The position numbers were made by a program, and so were the translations under genes. The notes below the pieces were generated by a model. That model ran no database searches. It was given only the letters and a program-made list of their open reading frames with translations, and had not been told where the DNA came from. From Septoria linicola (taxonomy: Eukaryota > Ascomycota > Dothideomycetes > Mycosphaerellales > Mycosphaerellaceae), in contig CP099418.1 in NCBI GenBank assembly GCA_024114885.1, forward strand, positions 3,286,001-3,350,000: a stretch of DNA of 64,000 bases. Direction: 5' to 3'. Numbering within the stretch: the stretch's first letter is position 1; each line of letters opens with the position of its first letter. Below are positions 9,102-21,031 of this stretch, one piece after another.

Positions 9102-10003
9102 ATGGTTCTCGCCTTACTGAAGAACTTTTTGCTGCCTGCAAGAAGCGATGAGTACCAGCGTCTACTTGATACTACGGAACGCGGACCTCGTGAACACTCC
9201 GTCGACTCAAGCTCAACACTGCATGCTACAAGCGACAAGCGCGAAGAAGCAGAGACGCCACTGTTAAGATGCCGGATTAGCTCGCGCGTCATCTCGGACG
9301 CGACGATCGGACTCTCTGACGGCCTGACAGTAAGCTTGCCGAGCCATGAACTGAAGATTATCTGCTGACCGAACAGGTGCCCTTCGCATTGACAGCCGGG
9401 TTATCGGCCCTCGGAACGACCGATCTTGTGGTCTATGCTGGATTCGCTGAGCTTGTCGCCGGCGCCATTTCAATGGGACTCGGCGGATACCTTGGAGCCA
9501 AGAGCGAAGCAGACGGCTACCTCTCAGCACTGCGCGAAACCCGAGACCTGGTATCCAACGACCCTCAAAAGGCCTCTGAGATGGCTCGATCCACATTCGA
9601 CAAATACCACTTCTCTCCTCACCTGCTTGAATCACTCGTCAAGGAATTGCGATCTGACGAAGAAGGCACAGTTGACTTCTTGTTGCGCTTCCACCACAAT
9701 CTTGCCGAGGCAGACTTTACGCCATCGAAAGCGTATATCTGCGGGTTGACAATTGCGTGTGGCTACTTCTTGGGAGGTCTGGTCCCGCTGGTCCCGTATC
9801 TTTTCGTCAAGCGGGTCGACGAAGCACTGGCCTGGAGCGTATTTGTCATGGCGATTGCATTGTTTGCATTTGGATGGCTAAAGACTTCCTTGCTTGGGGA
9901 ATGCAGTCATTGGACCTGCCTCAAAAACGCGCTGCAGATGCTCATATTGGGTGGTCTCGCGGCAGCAGCAGCAATGGGTTGTGTGAAGGCTATTGGTGGC
10001 TGA
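9102..10003 (+). CDS. CCC1/VIT1-family vacuolar iron/manganese transporter
   Basis: Exons 9102-9329 and 9377-10003 (47-nt intron), 284 residues. VIT-family proteins export Fe2+ or Mn2+ from the cytosol into the vacuole. After a polar 60-residue N-terminus, the first membrane segment begins with VISDATIGLSDGLTVPFALTAG, the family's signature with its metal-binding Asp. GAISMGLGGYLGAKSEADGY continues helix 2. A cytosolic helical insertion with Glu/Asp residues (residues ~130-190) corresponds to the metal-binding domain. Three more hydrophobic segments close the protein. The intron cuts exactly inside the DGLT/VPF signature, and joining it restores the motif. Length fits the family (about 250-320). 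Confidence 0.92.
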
Positions 10004-10015
10004 GGTACCACGAGA

Positions 10016-11384
10016 TCATTGCACTTTCTGATGCAAGTCCGCCAGCCGGGTGTGAAGCCTGATGTCCTCTAGTACGATCCCTAAGATCCAACAATTTGCC
10101 GCGAAGAACAGCACACTGGCTGCCCAAAGTCCGGGTGCAAAAGAGGAGTTACCCAGGAACTCGAGCTGGTATCCCTGCTGGAGCCACAAAGCTTGGCCTA
10201 GAATCCATAGCAAGAGGGCTGCGAACCCGAGTCGAGGCTTGCGTAGTAACGACGAATTCGGCAGGTAAAATGGCAAGAAGACCATGTACCACAGAAAATA
10301 CTGTTCACCATTAGCAATTTGCGCAATGTGACAGGCGTTTCTTGACGTACCTGGCTCGTGCACACTTTGTTGAATGTGACAAATGCGAAAGTCTGAGCCA
10401 ACATGGTGCTGGCGAGATCTGCTTTGGCAAGCAGCAATGGTATTGCAAGCACAGACAGGAAGATCTGTGGAAAGAAGGCCAGAGATTCGATACGGATTCC
10501 GGCATGAGCCCCCCGCAATGAGCTCAGATGAAGAAGTGTATTATAGACAGAAAAGTTGTGTCGATGATCGATTCGTGTCAAGTGATATGTGTAACTGTGC
10601 TCCACGAATGGCTTCCCGTACCTACCTCATTCAGCACCAATATCGCGCTTCAGGTGATGGTGCGGACTTACATGTAGTACATGGCGACGTTGGAACCCAT
10701 GAAAGCGATGAAGCTAGATATGACCAAGCTCACGCGGTCTTGATTGAATAAGGCTACAAGCTTGTGATGCTTCACTGAAGGGAGTCCCCGAGAACTTGGG
10801 ATTGAAGAATCTGTTCCCAACCACCAGAAGATGCTCGCCGCGTAGATGAAGGGATAGATCTTGAAATGCACGCCAAAACCAAGCAGTGAGCCTGCTAGTA
10901 GAATGCGTTTGCTGAGAACCGCCCAGAGGATTGCCACTACCAGTACTGCTAACAAGCCTTCGGAGCTTCCTCGAGTGCTGATGTTGGCCACCATGGGGTT
11001 CAAGAGCCAGATGCTTGAGAACTTCAAAGCGCGCTCACTATCAAGGCCCTGCATGCGGAGTATGCGATAGGTGAACCAGCCGGTCACCACGTCTCCAGCG
11101 GCGAAGAGTGCTTTGCCAAACTCGAACCAGATGCCTGACCAGGTGGTAGGAAGCAGCAGCCAAGCCAGGAGAGGCGTGTAGCGGTAAGTGGCGCGATCGT
11201 AAGGTGAGCGTCCACGAGAGACATATCTTGCCGCATCGGTGAAGACGAGGTAGTCAATGTCAGTATATTTCATGGCGCTGTGTGCATCTTGCCAGCGGCC
11301 ATAGAAGAGCAGCACCACGCGGACGACGATTGCCAGCGGGAATATGACGACCGGCCGCCAGAAATTCGAGTATGTCGGCGCCAT
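10016..11384 (-). CDS. gpi14: GPI mannosyltransferase 1 (GPI14/PIG-M)
   Basis: Exons 11384-10672, 10621-10351 and 10300-10016, 422 residues (yeast Gpi14 about 400). It adds the first mannose to the GPI anchor precursor in the ER lumen from dolichol-phosphate-mannose. TDIDYLVFTDAARYV near residue 30 holds the family's DXD-like site. SPYDRATYRYTPLLAWLL and LKIYP-type segments follow, and exon 2 gives YGKPFVEHSYTYHLTR-DHRHNFS, strongly characteristic. At least eight hydrophobic helices are visible. Introns are 50 nt each and rejoin conserved motifs. It converges on the CCC1-like gene with only 12 bases between the stops, so their 3' untranslated regions must overlap. Confidence 0.95.
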
Positions 11385-11593
11385 ATGGCTATTTGCGCAC
11401 AATGGCGAAGAAATGTGCACCAGAAGAGCAGAGTGACAGCAGGAAGGAACATGTCAGGGGTCCTGCCATTTCGGGAAATCTCACATGTTGACCACGCTCC
11501 TCGGAGGACGACGGTTCCCATCGACAAACACTACACAGCTTCACGCAAGCTGGCACGTCGCAACATGAGCGTGCACCAATCCCGGTGTCGACA

Positions 11594-13435
11594 ATGACTC
11601 TGGCGTTTCCGTATTCGCGCTACGCGTGTCCATGCAGCGACCATGTAGCAGCTCCGCCTTCCTTGACCGCAGCGAAACGCGCATCGCGACAGATAGAAAC
11701 CGCCAACGATGCAACCAATAGCTCCCACAACAATCACGACGATGACGAGACGTTCAACCCGCACGAACCGCGAGCGGCGTATTCTCTGTTTCCCCTCGAC
11801 CAGCTGCTGTACTGCGACGAATGCAATGCCACACGCTGTCCGCGCTGTTGCGGCGAAGAGATGATGTGCTGGTATTGTCCCAACTGCATGTTCGAGGTCC
11901 CCAGTAGCGGCGTCAAGGGTGATGGCAACAGGTAATGTGCGACGGAACGACAAGGTCATCCATCGTGAGAGGGCATACAGATTGACTCGTGCTGTAGATG
12001 CGCGAGGCAATGCTACGATTGTCCGAGCTGCCACGCAAACCTCACCGTGACTGTCGCCGACAGCTCCAAGGCCCGGCACGCCGAAAGTCACCTCCGACCT
12101 GAAGGCAACACGGCTCCGACCGAGTCCTACTTTCTGCTGTGCCAGCACTGCGACTGGAGCTCACTCGATATCGGCGTTCGGTTCAGCAAACCTACAAAAG
12201 TGACCGAGCAATTAAGCAGGCTATGGAAGTCGCGAATTTCGGACAACAAGGATCGTGATGGCGAAGAACCCAGCCTCGCCCACGGGCCGCTACATCATGA
12301 TACAGCCTTCGCCAACCTCACTCGCTTTTACAAGGAGCAAATGAGCGAGTCTAGTGATCAGAGTAATCCCTACTCGAGCAGCCCCTACAGCTCTCCGGCG
12401 AATTTGGCTCGCATCATGAGTTTGTATGGTGGTTTATCATACAATGCTTTGAAAAAGAGCAGAGAAAAGCCCCAGCCAATGCGTGAAGCCGGAAATCGCG
12501 CAGAAGGTATTGTTACAATAGACACGAACGGCCAAAGTCCAGATGACGACGTGCTTCACAATATGAAGACGCTAGGACCGAGGAGCACGTCCGAACAGTC
12601 GCAACGCCTACAGTCGCCCTACAACTTTGATGCCCGCCTCCTGGACCAGTCTTGGCCGATCGCAACAAAGCTACGCGTGCGGAGAGGAAAACGTTGTAGA
12701 AGCTGCCGACAATTCCTTGTCAGACCAGAGACGAAGCCAGATAGACTGCGCTACAAGATCCGTTTACTCGCATCTCAGCATATCCCGCGACTCCTCGTGC
12801 GGCCGTTGCAGCTTGCGGCTCCACCGCAAAACACAACCTTTCGTCTTCGTGCTGAACCTACCAAGGAAACGACGATACAGCAACACCAGACTCAGCAGTA
12901 TATTGTCACCGTACGCAATCCCATCTTCGAGACTGTCAAGATCACGCTCGCTACGCCAGCTACGACTCCCGGCAAGGTGGCATCGAAAGTTACGATCCTA
13001 TGTCCATCGTTTAGCGTCGGACCCTCAGGCGACATGTGGGATGAGGCTTTGTCACACTCTACTGCGAGCGACGGCAGTAGACAAGCCGCGATGGCATCTC
13101 TGACTGGTTCGGCTGATGGTGATCGCCAGCCTGAGGCGGGTAAAGTCTGGGAACGAACGCGCAATTCGACATCAATCATTCTCGAGGTTGTCCCTGGAGC
13201 CCTGGACAGCCGAAGTAGCATGTTCTCTGCTACACATGACGAGCCATTGGACACCAGTGCCGAAGATGATGACGTCCTGGAGATTCCAGTGTATGTTCGT
13301 GCTGAATGGGAGGCGGACTCCGCGGGACATGAAGCATTACATCACGGCGAGAAGAGCAAATCGACGGAACGCGTCACAAAGGAACTGGCCTATTGGTGCG
13401 TGCTCGGAGTAGGCAGGATTGCAGGGATGGGTTGA
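11594..13435 (+). CDS. Dynactin subunit p62 (DCTN4/RO-2 type)
   Basis: Exons 11594-11931 and 11998-13435, 591 residues. p62 belongs to the pointed-end complex of dynactin, the cofactor of cytoplasmic dynein, which moves nuclei and vesicles in hyphae. The N-terminal half has paired Cys motifs (CDEC, CPRCC, CWYCPNC, then CYDCPSC), a zinc-binding cluster typical of p62. YFLLCQHCDWSSLDIGVRFSKP is a family hallmark. The C-terminal part is beta-rich (LRAEPTKETTIQ, QYIVTVRNPIFETVKITL). The intron splits the Cys cluster, and splicing restores the reading frame. Confidence 0.92.
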
Positions 13436-14519
13436 AATGCAGTCCGTATGATCTCGATGTCAACCTACAGCCGGCATGCGAAGCATGTGCCGAGCGTGCC
13501 GTTACCGCCATGCTGGAGTCGAAACGGACCGGATAGCGGGAAGGACGACTCCCAGTAGCGTCACTATAGGGCTACCCAATTGCGCATCCAGATGCACAGA
13601 ACGGATATGGCGCCGACAGTGTAACATAGCGACCCTTCCCTCGAGGGAGACGAGGATCGGTGGGCGGATATTATAGGAGCGCTCACTGCATACAACCTAC
13701 TGTGAGCTGGCGTCTCACTCTGGCGATGGATGTTCCTAGGCAAGATAGCTCAGGTAAGACTTTATAAAGTACTGTAGTGAGATCTCGCAGGGAAGCAATC
13801 AAGATCCCCTACTTGAAACATCGTTCTGGTCTGTTGCCGATCGAGCGAATCTGAACTTCCGTCGTGCTCACTTCAGAATCATAGCACGACTCCGTTTTAT
13901 GTTCTGATTATAGATGTGAAGCTTTTGCGGTAAAGCCTAAGCACTGTACAATCTCAGCGCGCAATCATGAGTGCATGGAAGCACGAGTGAAGCAGAGATG
14001 TCATCGCCAGCCTATGCGATCCAAGTAGCACAAATTGTGCGATGGTGCCTCCGTTGGTCGATGTGAACACGCATCTCCTTACTCGTTATACACAGTCTTC
14101 ATACATGCTTCACGTATGTAGAACAAGGCGTCTGTACAGTAGTGTAAGAACGAATTATAGTTAGTAAGGCATTCGTTGTGTGCAACAATCATTAGGAGGT
14201 CGAGATACGAGGCCAAGCCACCGAGGCATCTGTCATCGCACAGCCTCACCAACACTACTACTGTCGCTCTATGCTATTAAACTCTCATCATTCACGCACC
14301 GTGGTGGTCGCACCCAGTCTTCACAGCGCAGTGACATTTTGGTCTTACCACGCTCCCTGCCACCCGCGGAAGACTCTGGTGCAATGTGACGACGCAACGT
14401 TGCCATCGTCATCACTCCGAGGAGTCCGGTCGATTTAGACTATACGCGTCGTCGTCGACATTCTGACTTTAGGCGCACTGCCATATAACAACTTTCCCAA
14501 TGCATGCGCCGCCGCCGTC
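13436..14519. other. Long intergenic region, no gene seen
   Basis: 1084 bases. Several very short frames, none with protein-like composition. It is probably the promoter of the PAF-acetylhydrolase-like gene plus the dynactin 3' region. No tRNA-like or repeat structure was recognised. Confidence 0.5.
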
Positions 14520-16010
14520 ATGCTTCGGCTTCCGCCTCGCCCTCGATGGACGACTATTAGGAACCTCGTTTGCGCGAGCACCGCCCTATTCATCCTCGTG
14601 CACCTCCTCCTAGGCATGCCTGTTCTGTCGAGTCGGCTTCCCAAGTACAGCGGGAAGTTCGATGTTGGCATTCTGGATGTGGAACTGCCGTTCGAGCAGC
14701 AGAGAAATATCAGTGATGCCGTTATAAAGGAGACGGGCGAGACAGCCTTTCGACTTGAAACTGTCCTCTTCACACTCTACTATCCTGCCGTGCAACATGC
14801 AGTGACGCAAAAGCCACATCGACTGTGGGTCGAGAAGCCCATCTCTTCTACCGCTGAAGGATATGCTCGCTTCGCAAAAGTCAACAATGTGGCCACAAGG
14901 AATCTCTTCAAAATGGGGCTTTGGCTTCTCGCGAGCTCAACTACCATCCCGGCAGCTGTAGACGCTCCTCTGCACGGCACTGCCAATACCTATTACGAAG
15001 CAGAGCAACCACTGGATGATTATGGTCTCCCGAGATTCCCTCTACTGGTACTGAGCCATGGTGTGGCTTCCAGCCGCAACAGCTATTCTCAGTATTGTGG
15101 CGAGATGGCAGCTCGCGGGTATATCGTGGCCTCCATTGAGCACAGGGATGGCTCAGGACCAGGGTCATTGATCCTTAGTAACAATACTACAAAGACGCGC
15201 TTCCACTTCAATCAAGACAGCCTGGAGCCTCCCTTGGATATCGCTGCTTTCAAAGCAGCGCAGCTGAGCATGCGGCAGGCAGAAGTCGAGGAAACGGTGC
15301 GTATCCTCAAGAGGATCAATCATGGTGAAGGCCGAGCGGTGCACGAATCCAATGCACGCGCCGAGGGCAAATATCTGGCGCAATGGAAAGAGAGGATAAT
15401 GTGGGACAGGATTGTCATCGGCGGACACTCTTTTGGTGCCACATTGGCCCTGCAGACCTTGAAAGAGGCGCCTAGTGACGATCTGCCGTTCGTCGGGGCA
15501 ATATGTTTCGATCCTGGAAAGCACAGTGGACCTCTGCAGGAGGATGTCAATGTGCCCATGATTATTGTGCACAGCCAGTCGTGGAGCGCGTCACACAGCC
15601 TTTTCCACGGACGGCCACACTTTGAAGTGGTGAAAGACATTGCAAGAAAAGTAATCGATGACAAGAAGAAGATGGCTTGGTTTGTCACGAGCAAAGGCAC
15701 ATCACACGCTTCCGTGACAGACGCACCACTTGTTGAGCCGTTCCTGCTATCACTATCGACAGGGTCGACTATCAGTGCAAAGCAGGGCGTTTTGCAATAT
15801 GTCCAGATCTCACAACAGCTCATGAACTATCTGGACACTGGCCACAGACAATCTATCCTCAAGGAGGAGATCACCCATGCCACTTACGACGATGCTAACC
15901 CCAGGACTGCACCACCGAAGATCGAGAAATACTGGCAGATACATATGAGCCCAAGCGCTGCCTGTCCCTTCGCCGGTTACTGCGGCCTCGATGATACGGA
16001 CGACGGATGA
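14520..16010 (+). CDS. PAF-acetylhydrolase-like lipase, membrane-anchored
   Basis: 496 residues, intronless. Alpha/beta hydrolase of the platelet-activating factor acetylhydrolase class II type, which cleaves short or oxidised acyl groups at sn-2 of phospholipids. Residues ~13-35 form one hydrophobic signal anchor. FPLLVLSHGVASSRNSYSQYC provides the oxyanion region. The nucleophile elbow is GGHSFGA near residue 302, and the Asp is in CFDPGKH. The His is in the TSHASVTD segment. Length exceeds the mammalian enzymes because of an N-terminal extension. Codons spanning the stop sit in a short GGATGAC tandem. Confidence 0.88.
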   Translation: MLRLPPRPRWTTIRNLVCASTALFILVHLLLGMPVLSSRLPKYSGKFDVGILDVELPFEQQRNISDAVIKETGETAFRLETVLFTLYYPAVQHAVTQKPHRLWVEKPISSTAEGYARFAKVNNVATRNLFKMGLWLLASSTTIPAAVDAPLHGTANTYYEAEQPLDDYGLPRFPLLVLSHGVASSRNSYSQYCGEMAARGYIVASIEHRDGSGPGSLILSNNTTKTRFHFNQDSLEPPLDIAAFKAAQLSMRQAEVEETVRILKRINHGEGRAVHESNARAEGKYLAQWKERIMWDRIVIGGHSFGATLALQTLKEAPSDDLPFVGAICFDPGKHSGPLQEDVNVPMIIVHSQSWSASHSLFHGRPHFEVVKDIARKVIDDKKKMAWFVTSKGTSHASVTDAPLVEPFLLSLSTGSTISAKQGVLQYVQISQQLMNYLDTGHRQSILKEEITHATYDDANPRTAPPKIEKYWQIHMSPSAACPFAGYCGLDDTDDG

Positions 16011-16793
16011 CGGATGACGAATGAACATAGCATGACTCAAACATGTTGATCCGAGGCTGGACAGGCACGAGCGGCATATGCACAGCTATACTGCGAGACT
16101 GCTTCATGCAGCCATCGGCACAATAGCTTCGACGAAATGGTCGTATACCAGTCGTCAAAAAGGCGGAGCAATCAGGGCAACACTCTTGAAGCTTAACAAG
16201 AGCTCTACAGAACTCATCGACGAGGCACATGGCAGAACTTTGGTCACACAGAACGATCACGATAGATTGGCATACGCAAACGGAGCCCAAGCCTTCCAAG
16301 CAAGTCGCCTCATGCGTGGCTTATTCGAACACGAGCCAGTACTGATCGACGAAATAGCTTTTTACGAGGATTGTCGAGCATTGAACATCGTACTTGCATA
16401 TAGTGGGACTCATGTGAGCCCAAGAGATCAGAGAAAGTATTAGATAGCAACGGCTTTGCTCAATTTAAGAGACAGCAATGATGGTCGGCAATGTTGACAG
16501 AACGTCGTGTCCAAATTTATCCCTGTTCAAAATTTAAACGAGCCCACGTTCCCAGGAACCCACGCCGGTTTCTTGGGAGGGCCGGCTTTCGCGAAACTGC
16601 GATGACCAGGCAGCTAGTGGTCTCCTGAGACGATAGGCAAGCCTGTCAGATGTGACTACTCTTTCCCTCTGTCGTGATATCTCCGCCATCTCTACTCCTG
16701 CTCTGTGTCTCTTGTGCACCAAAAGGCTTTTGCGGCGGGCTCCTAGCTTGTGCTTGGCTGTGTAACCTGCTGGAGAGAGAGCGACCCTGCAGG
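16011..16793. other. Intergenic, no convincing gene
   Basis: 783 bases. A 121-codon frame at 16078-16443 begins with ATG but shows no domain or family character; I treat it as chance. The rest is the promoter of the glycosyltransferase gene. Confidence 0.45.
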
Positions 16794-18462
16794 ATGCTCC
16801 TCCTTACACAGCTCCCGCGACAAACCAAGCTGCTAGCAGTTGCGTTGGTCATTACGATCTTTGCCGGTCTACACTTTTCCAAGAGCCCACATGGATATGG
16901 ACGCGGCGTACAATCATCGCACGATCCGGAAGTCGATGGCCTGCCTCGCGATAGGTACTCGAAGCCTGACGCCAGCGGGACAGGTTCCGCAAGTGCAGAC
17001 GATGATCACAACAGACTTCCATGTCAATCACTGGAAGGTGGTGATGATGTTCTAGTTGTCATGCGCACAGGCAGTACCGAGATCAAGGACAAGCTACCGA
17101 TCCATTTTGACACGACTTTCAAGTGCTACAAGCATCTTGTCATCTTCTCCGACTATGCGGAGACATTCCAAGGGCATCAAGTGCATGATGTGCTCGCTGA
17201 TGTGGCTGATGATATCAAGACGACCCATGAGGATTTTGCGCACTATCAACACGTCTTGCAAGTTGGTCGTGAGAATCTGGATCCATCGGAGCTTTCTGGT
17301 AATGTCAGTTGGGAGAGTGGTCCAGTCGGAAAGAACGACAACGCTGGTTGGCGCCTTGACAAGTGAGTTCAACCAAAGATGGACACTCTTGTAACAGCAG
17401 CTGATCTCTTGCACAGGTGGAAGTTCTTGCCTATGCTCAATGCTACCTTTCAAATGTACCCAAGCATGAACTGGTATGTGTTTGTGGAGCCTGACACCTA
17501 TCTGGTGTGGAGCAACTTGCTGCAGTGGCTGTCCAGGCTCGATCCTAGTAGGCCACACTACTTCGGAAGCGAGGTCATGATTGGGGACGACATTTTCGCT
17601 CATGGCGGCAGCGCTATTGTCCTGTCACGAGAGGCATTGAGAATTGGTGCCGATAGCTACAGGCGCCACACCAGAGACCTTTGGGACTTCACTGCTGAGA
17701 ATTGGGGTAAGTCGAGATTTCATATGTTTCACACAGCTCGATCATTGACGTCTTCATAGCAGGAGACTGTGTTCTGGGCAGGGTGCTGCGTGACGCCGGA
17801 GTTGATCTGACCTGGAGCTGGCCTATGTTTCAAGGTGTAAGTCCACTTGCTGAAAACACCATTCTGCGTCTTTTCAAGGGTGCTCAACAGCAACGCACGC
17901 AGACACCTAAGTTTCTACAAGCTCGCTGACCTTGAGGCGATTCTTTTAGGGCAACCCGTCACTCATGCGTTGGCAAGAGGACAAAGGCGATGAGCGCAGA
18001 CTGTGGTGCTCGCCAGCACTGTCTTACCACCACTTAAGTCCTGAAGAGAATCTGAGACTTTTCCACTTCGAGCAAGACTGGCTGCGCAGACACCAGGCGG
18101 ACACGACGGGCAGCGAGTCCTCACTAGCCTTTTGGCATCACTCTTCAGATCCCATCCTGTACCATCAAGACACGTACAAAGAGTTCATTCGTCCTGAGCT
18201 TGGAGCCGAGAAGCCAGAGTGGAACAATTTCCCGGAGTGGGACCGGATCCAAACTGGAGAAGTCGAGTGCCGCGACATCTGCGAGCGAAATCCTGCTTGC
18301 CTGCAGTATGCCTATGGACCGGCGGGCTGTGCTACTGGATCAGAGCTGCGCTTTGGTCAGCCGCAAGCAGGAGTAACGTCTGGCTGGCTGATGGACAGGG
18401 TCGATGCCTGGACCGCCAGCATAGATCATTGCCCTCGACAGAAGTCCTGGACGGTGTCGTGA
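16794..18462 (+). CDS. Type II membrane glycosyltransferase, GT31-like, with Cys-rich C-terminus
   Basis: Exons 16794-17362, 17417-17706, 17763-17836 and 17950-18462, 481 residues. It has a short cytosolic N-terminus, a signal anchor at residues ~12-27, a stem, then a glycosyltransferase core. DVLVVMRTGSTEIKDKLPIHFDTTF and FSDYAE resemble fungal GT31/fringe-like enzymes. WYVFVEPDTYLVW contains the DXD-equivalent E-P-D-T, FAHGGSAIVLSREAL matches the fringe pattern, and GDCVLGRVL follows. The C-terminus has CRDICERNPACLQYAY, reminiscent of a PAN/apple module. It would act in the Golgi on glycans. The sugar and substrate are unknown. Confidence 0.85.
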
Positions 18463-19653
18463 ACACAGGCCCCAAACTTCAGGCGATATGCAACAAATCT
18501 GGGCCCTACCAACCCGTGCCATTAAGTGCAGTTGCTGCGGCATGGCCATTGACACTTGATGAGCACCAAAAGAAGACGGGATTGAGTCTTGCCGACCTGG
18601 AGGCCCCTTACTCACGTCAGTATCCATCAACTGCCATGAGATCGTGGTCTTACGCGTTGTCCAAGGCACCTTAGTTTGTCCATCTCCGGTCGTGACGAAG
18701 CTCGGATCCGGAGACAACACTAGTGTGCTGGAAATCTGCTCCAGTCTTACCCAGGTGGGACCCAACGGCGCACGAGGTGCCTCCAACTGCATCCTCATTA
18801 TAACCCCAGGCTAGCAACGCTCCTCCGTTCCTATTTCGAGCCATATACAGCAATTAATCTTTACTTGGCATCGCATAGTACGAACAGAGATTATAGGGGG
18901 TTGCGCTTGCGGCAGATGAACTGGGTTGGCCGTGCCCGTACGATGCTGCCTCGAGCCTCACGAACAGCGAGAGTGATGGGTCGACCAACGTCTTATGGCC
19001 TACATCGATACAGCCGCGAAGTCTGACTGGCCGCCACACCCAAGGCTGCGAAAGCTTCATCTGCTCTGACTGAAATGGCTATGTTGTATTGCGTTCAGCG
19101 ATTGTGGTGCACGGTCATACGCTGCGTGTAGAAGAACGACGCTTACGACACAAGCTGCTCTTCATGATGCTCTGAATATTTTAGCGGTGCTTAATGTGTT
19201 CAGCGTCGGACATTTGTGGTTTGCAGTGCCCAGCACCGTGTGCAGTGCTTAGGGTTGTGTCCAAGCCTCGTTGTACTACGAAATATGCCACAAGCACCTT
19301 GGACTGCGCCATCTGCTGTACGCATGCGGTGTGAGACATGAATAAGCCACCACATTAATGTAAACTCATCTTCGCGGTACAAGCTGAAATCGAAAGTAGT
19401 TGAAAGTGAGATAGACTGGTTCTAGGCTGCGCCGCCACCAACTTGTTTTTGACTTTGACGGTCGTACTACTTGCGATTCGTCGGGACCGATGTAGGATTG
19501 TCGCGATTTCAGTATAACATGTGCACAAGTCTGATGCCGTGGAGGAGATCTATCATCAACAATAACACTACGACAATACCTGCATTAATATCAGAAACGA
19601 GGAACCATCCTGACAAGAGCTCGACTGACTTCACTTAGGACGGATTTCCCAAA
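18463..19653. other. Long intergenic region, no gene seen
   Basis: 1191 bases. Short frames on both strands lack protein character. No repeat or RNA gene was recognised. Confidence 0.5.
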
Positions 19654-20580
19654 ATGGCAAAACGGTCGAGCTTCCTCGCGCTGCAACTTGCGGCTGCCTG
19701 CCTTGCCGCTAGTAATGTCAACATTGCAGAACTTCTCGGAGCGTTATCGCCATTAAAGAACTGGCCTCCTTCCGACTGGATCGAAAACGCGTTACCCACA
19801 GGCACCACTCCACCTTCTTCCTCCTCAAGCACAGCGTCATCTGGGCGCGCAAAGCCAACAGCCGGCCAAACGTGGAACATACAACTCAAGAATGTGCCTC
19901 CCACCTCAGCTGCAGACAACGATGCATATTCCACATGGGACTTTGACATGGCCGCAGCGAACTCATCGATAATCGATACTTTCCACGCCAAGGGACGATA
20001 TGTGATTTGCTACTTCTCAGCCGGAAGCGTAGAGAACTACCGCAGCGATGCAGGAGACTTCCCTTCCGAAGCTGTCGGGAAAGTTATGGACGGGTGGCCT
20101 GATGAGAAATGGGTCGATGTGAGGAACCAGGGAGTTAGAGATGTTATGAAGAAGCGAATCAATGAGGCGAAAAGTAAAGGTTGCGATGGCGTCGATCCGG
20201 ATAATATTGATGGGTACCAAAATGAATCTGGCTTCGACCTCACCTTGGACGACGCAGTGGATTTTGTACGATTCTTAGCCCAGACTGCACATGATGCTGG
20301 TCTTACGTACGGGCTAAAGAATGGTGGCGAGATTGTGGACAGGGTGGTCGATGTATCGGACTGGGACATCAATGAAGAATGCGTCAACTACCAGGAATGC
20401 GACGCTTATCGACCGTTCATCGACGCCAACAAGCCAGTACTCCATCTAGAATATCCTGATGATAGTCCCAAGCTGTCCATCGAGGATTTCAAGAAGAAGA
20501 GCTGCAGCGACAGCGATGCCAAGGGCTTCTCAACGTTGATCAAGGATAGGGACCTGGGAGAGTATACCTTGGTCTGTTAG
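19654..20580 (+). CDS. GH114 endo-alpha-1,4-polygalactosaminidase-like, secreted
   Basis: 308 residues, intronless. Glycoside hydrolase family 114 enzymes cut alpha-1,4-galactosamine polymers such as fungal galactosaminogalactan. A signal peptide covers residues 1-19 (SFLALQLAAACLAAS). After a Ser-rich linker (PSSSSSTASSG), the TIM-barrel begins at TWNIQLKNVP. Family motifs follow: RYVICYFSAGSVENYRSD, DVRNQGVRDVMKKRI, then CDGVDPDNIDGYQNESGF, which carries the candidate catalytic Asp residues. NGGEIVD and INEECVNYQECD complete it. It may remodel the fungus's own wall polysaccharide. Confidence 0.93.
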   Translation: MAKRSSFLALQLAAACLAASNVNIAELLGALSPLKNWPPSDWIENALPTGTTPPSSSSSTASSGRAKPTAGQTWNIQLKNVPPTSAADNDAYSTWDFDMAAANSSIIDTFHAKGRYVICYFSAGSVENYRSDAGDFPSEAVGKVMDGWPDEKWVDVRNQGVRDVMKKRINEAKSKGCDGVDPDNIDGYQNESGFDLTLDDAVDFVRFLAQTAHDAGLTYGLKNGGEIVDRVVDVSDWDINEECVNYQECDAYRPFIDANKPVLHLEYPDDSPKLSIEDFKKKSCSDSDAKGFSTLIKDRDLGEYTLVC

Positions 20581-21031
20581 ATATTTGCACTTTACATAGA
20601 GCTTTTACCGACTATGGACTGCTCGATGGAAGCAGTCCCTGAAGCCTGGTCATACTCTCCTGCCTCATGATCGCTCCCAAGACCTACGCGTACGCTCAAG
20701 AAGCCACGCTATGCAAATCAGACAGAAACAGCAGAGATATAAAGCTCGCGTCTTTCTTTTGGGCCGCCCTCTCGATCGAAAAGGAGAAATCTTCCGTTTG
20801 CTGATCCAATATAGCTAATGACACATTAGAAGTTTTTGCGCGCTGTGGATCGGAGCTCGTGTGCGGTGGCACGAGTCGAGCGCTGAATAGGCATAGTAGT
20901 AGTACATCCAGTCGAAGTGTATGTGTGTGTGGTCGTGTTTCTCGGTCGTCGGCGATTCAACCAGTCGTCATCGGCAAAGTTACGAAGTTACACAACGCCA
21001 TCGTGTTTCAGTCGTGTGTCTCGTGCTGTGC
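20581..21031. other. Convergent 3' intergenic region
   Basis: 451 bases between the stops of the GH114 gene and the G3BP-like gene. A short TGTGTG run lies near 20920. No gene seen. Confidence 0.5.

Noticed and set aside
13436..14519. Search for further tRNA, 5S rRNA or mobile elements in long gaps
   Set aside because: No box A/B pair, 5S-like core, transposase fragment or terminal repeat was found by eye; a covariance or repeat search could still find one.
16078..16443. 121-codon ATG frame
   Set aside because: No domain, odd composition, and no supporting context.
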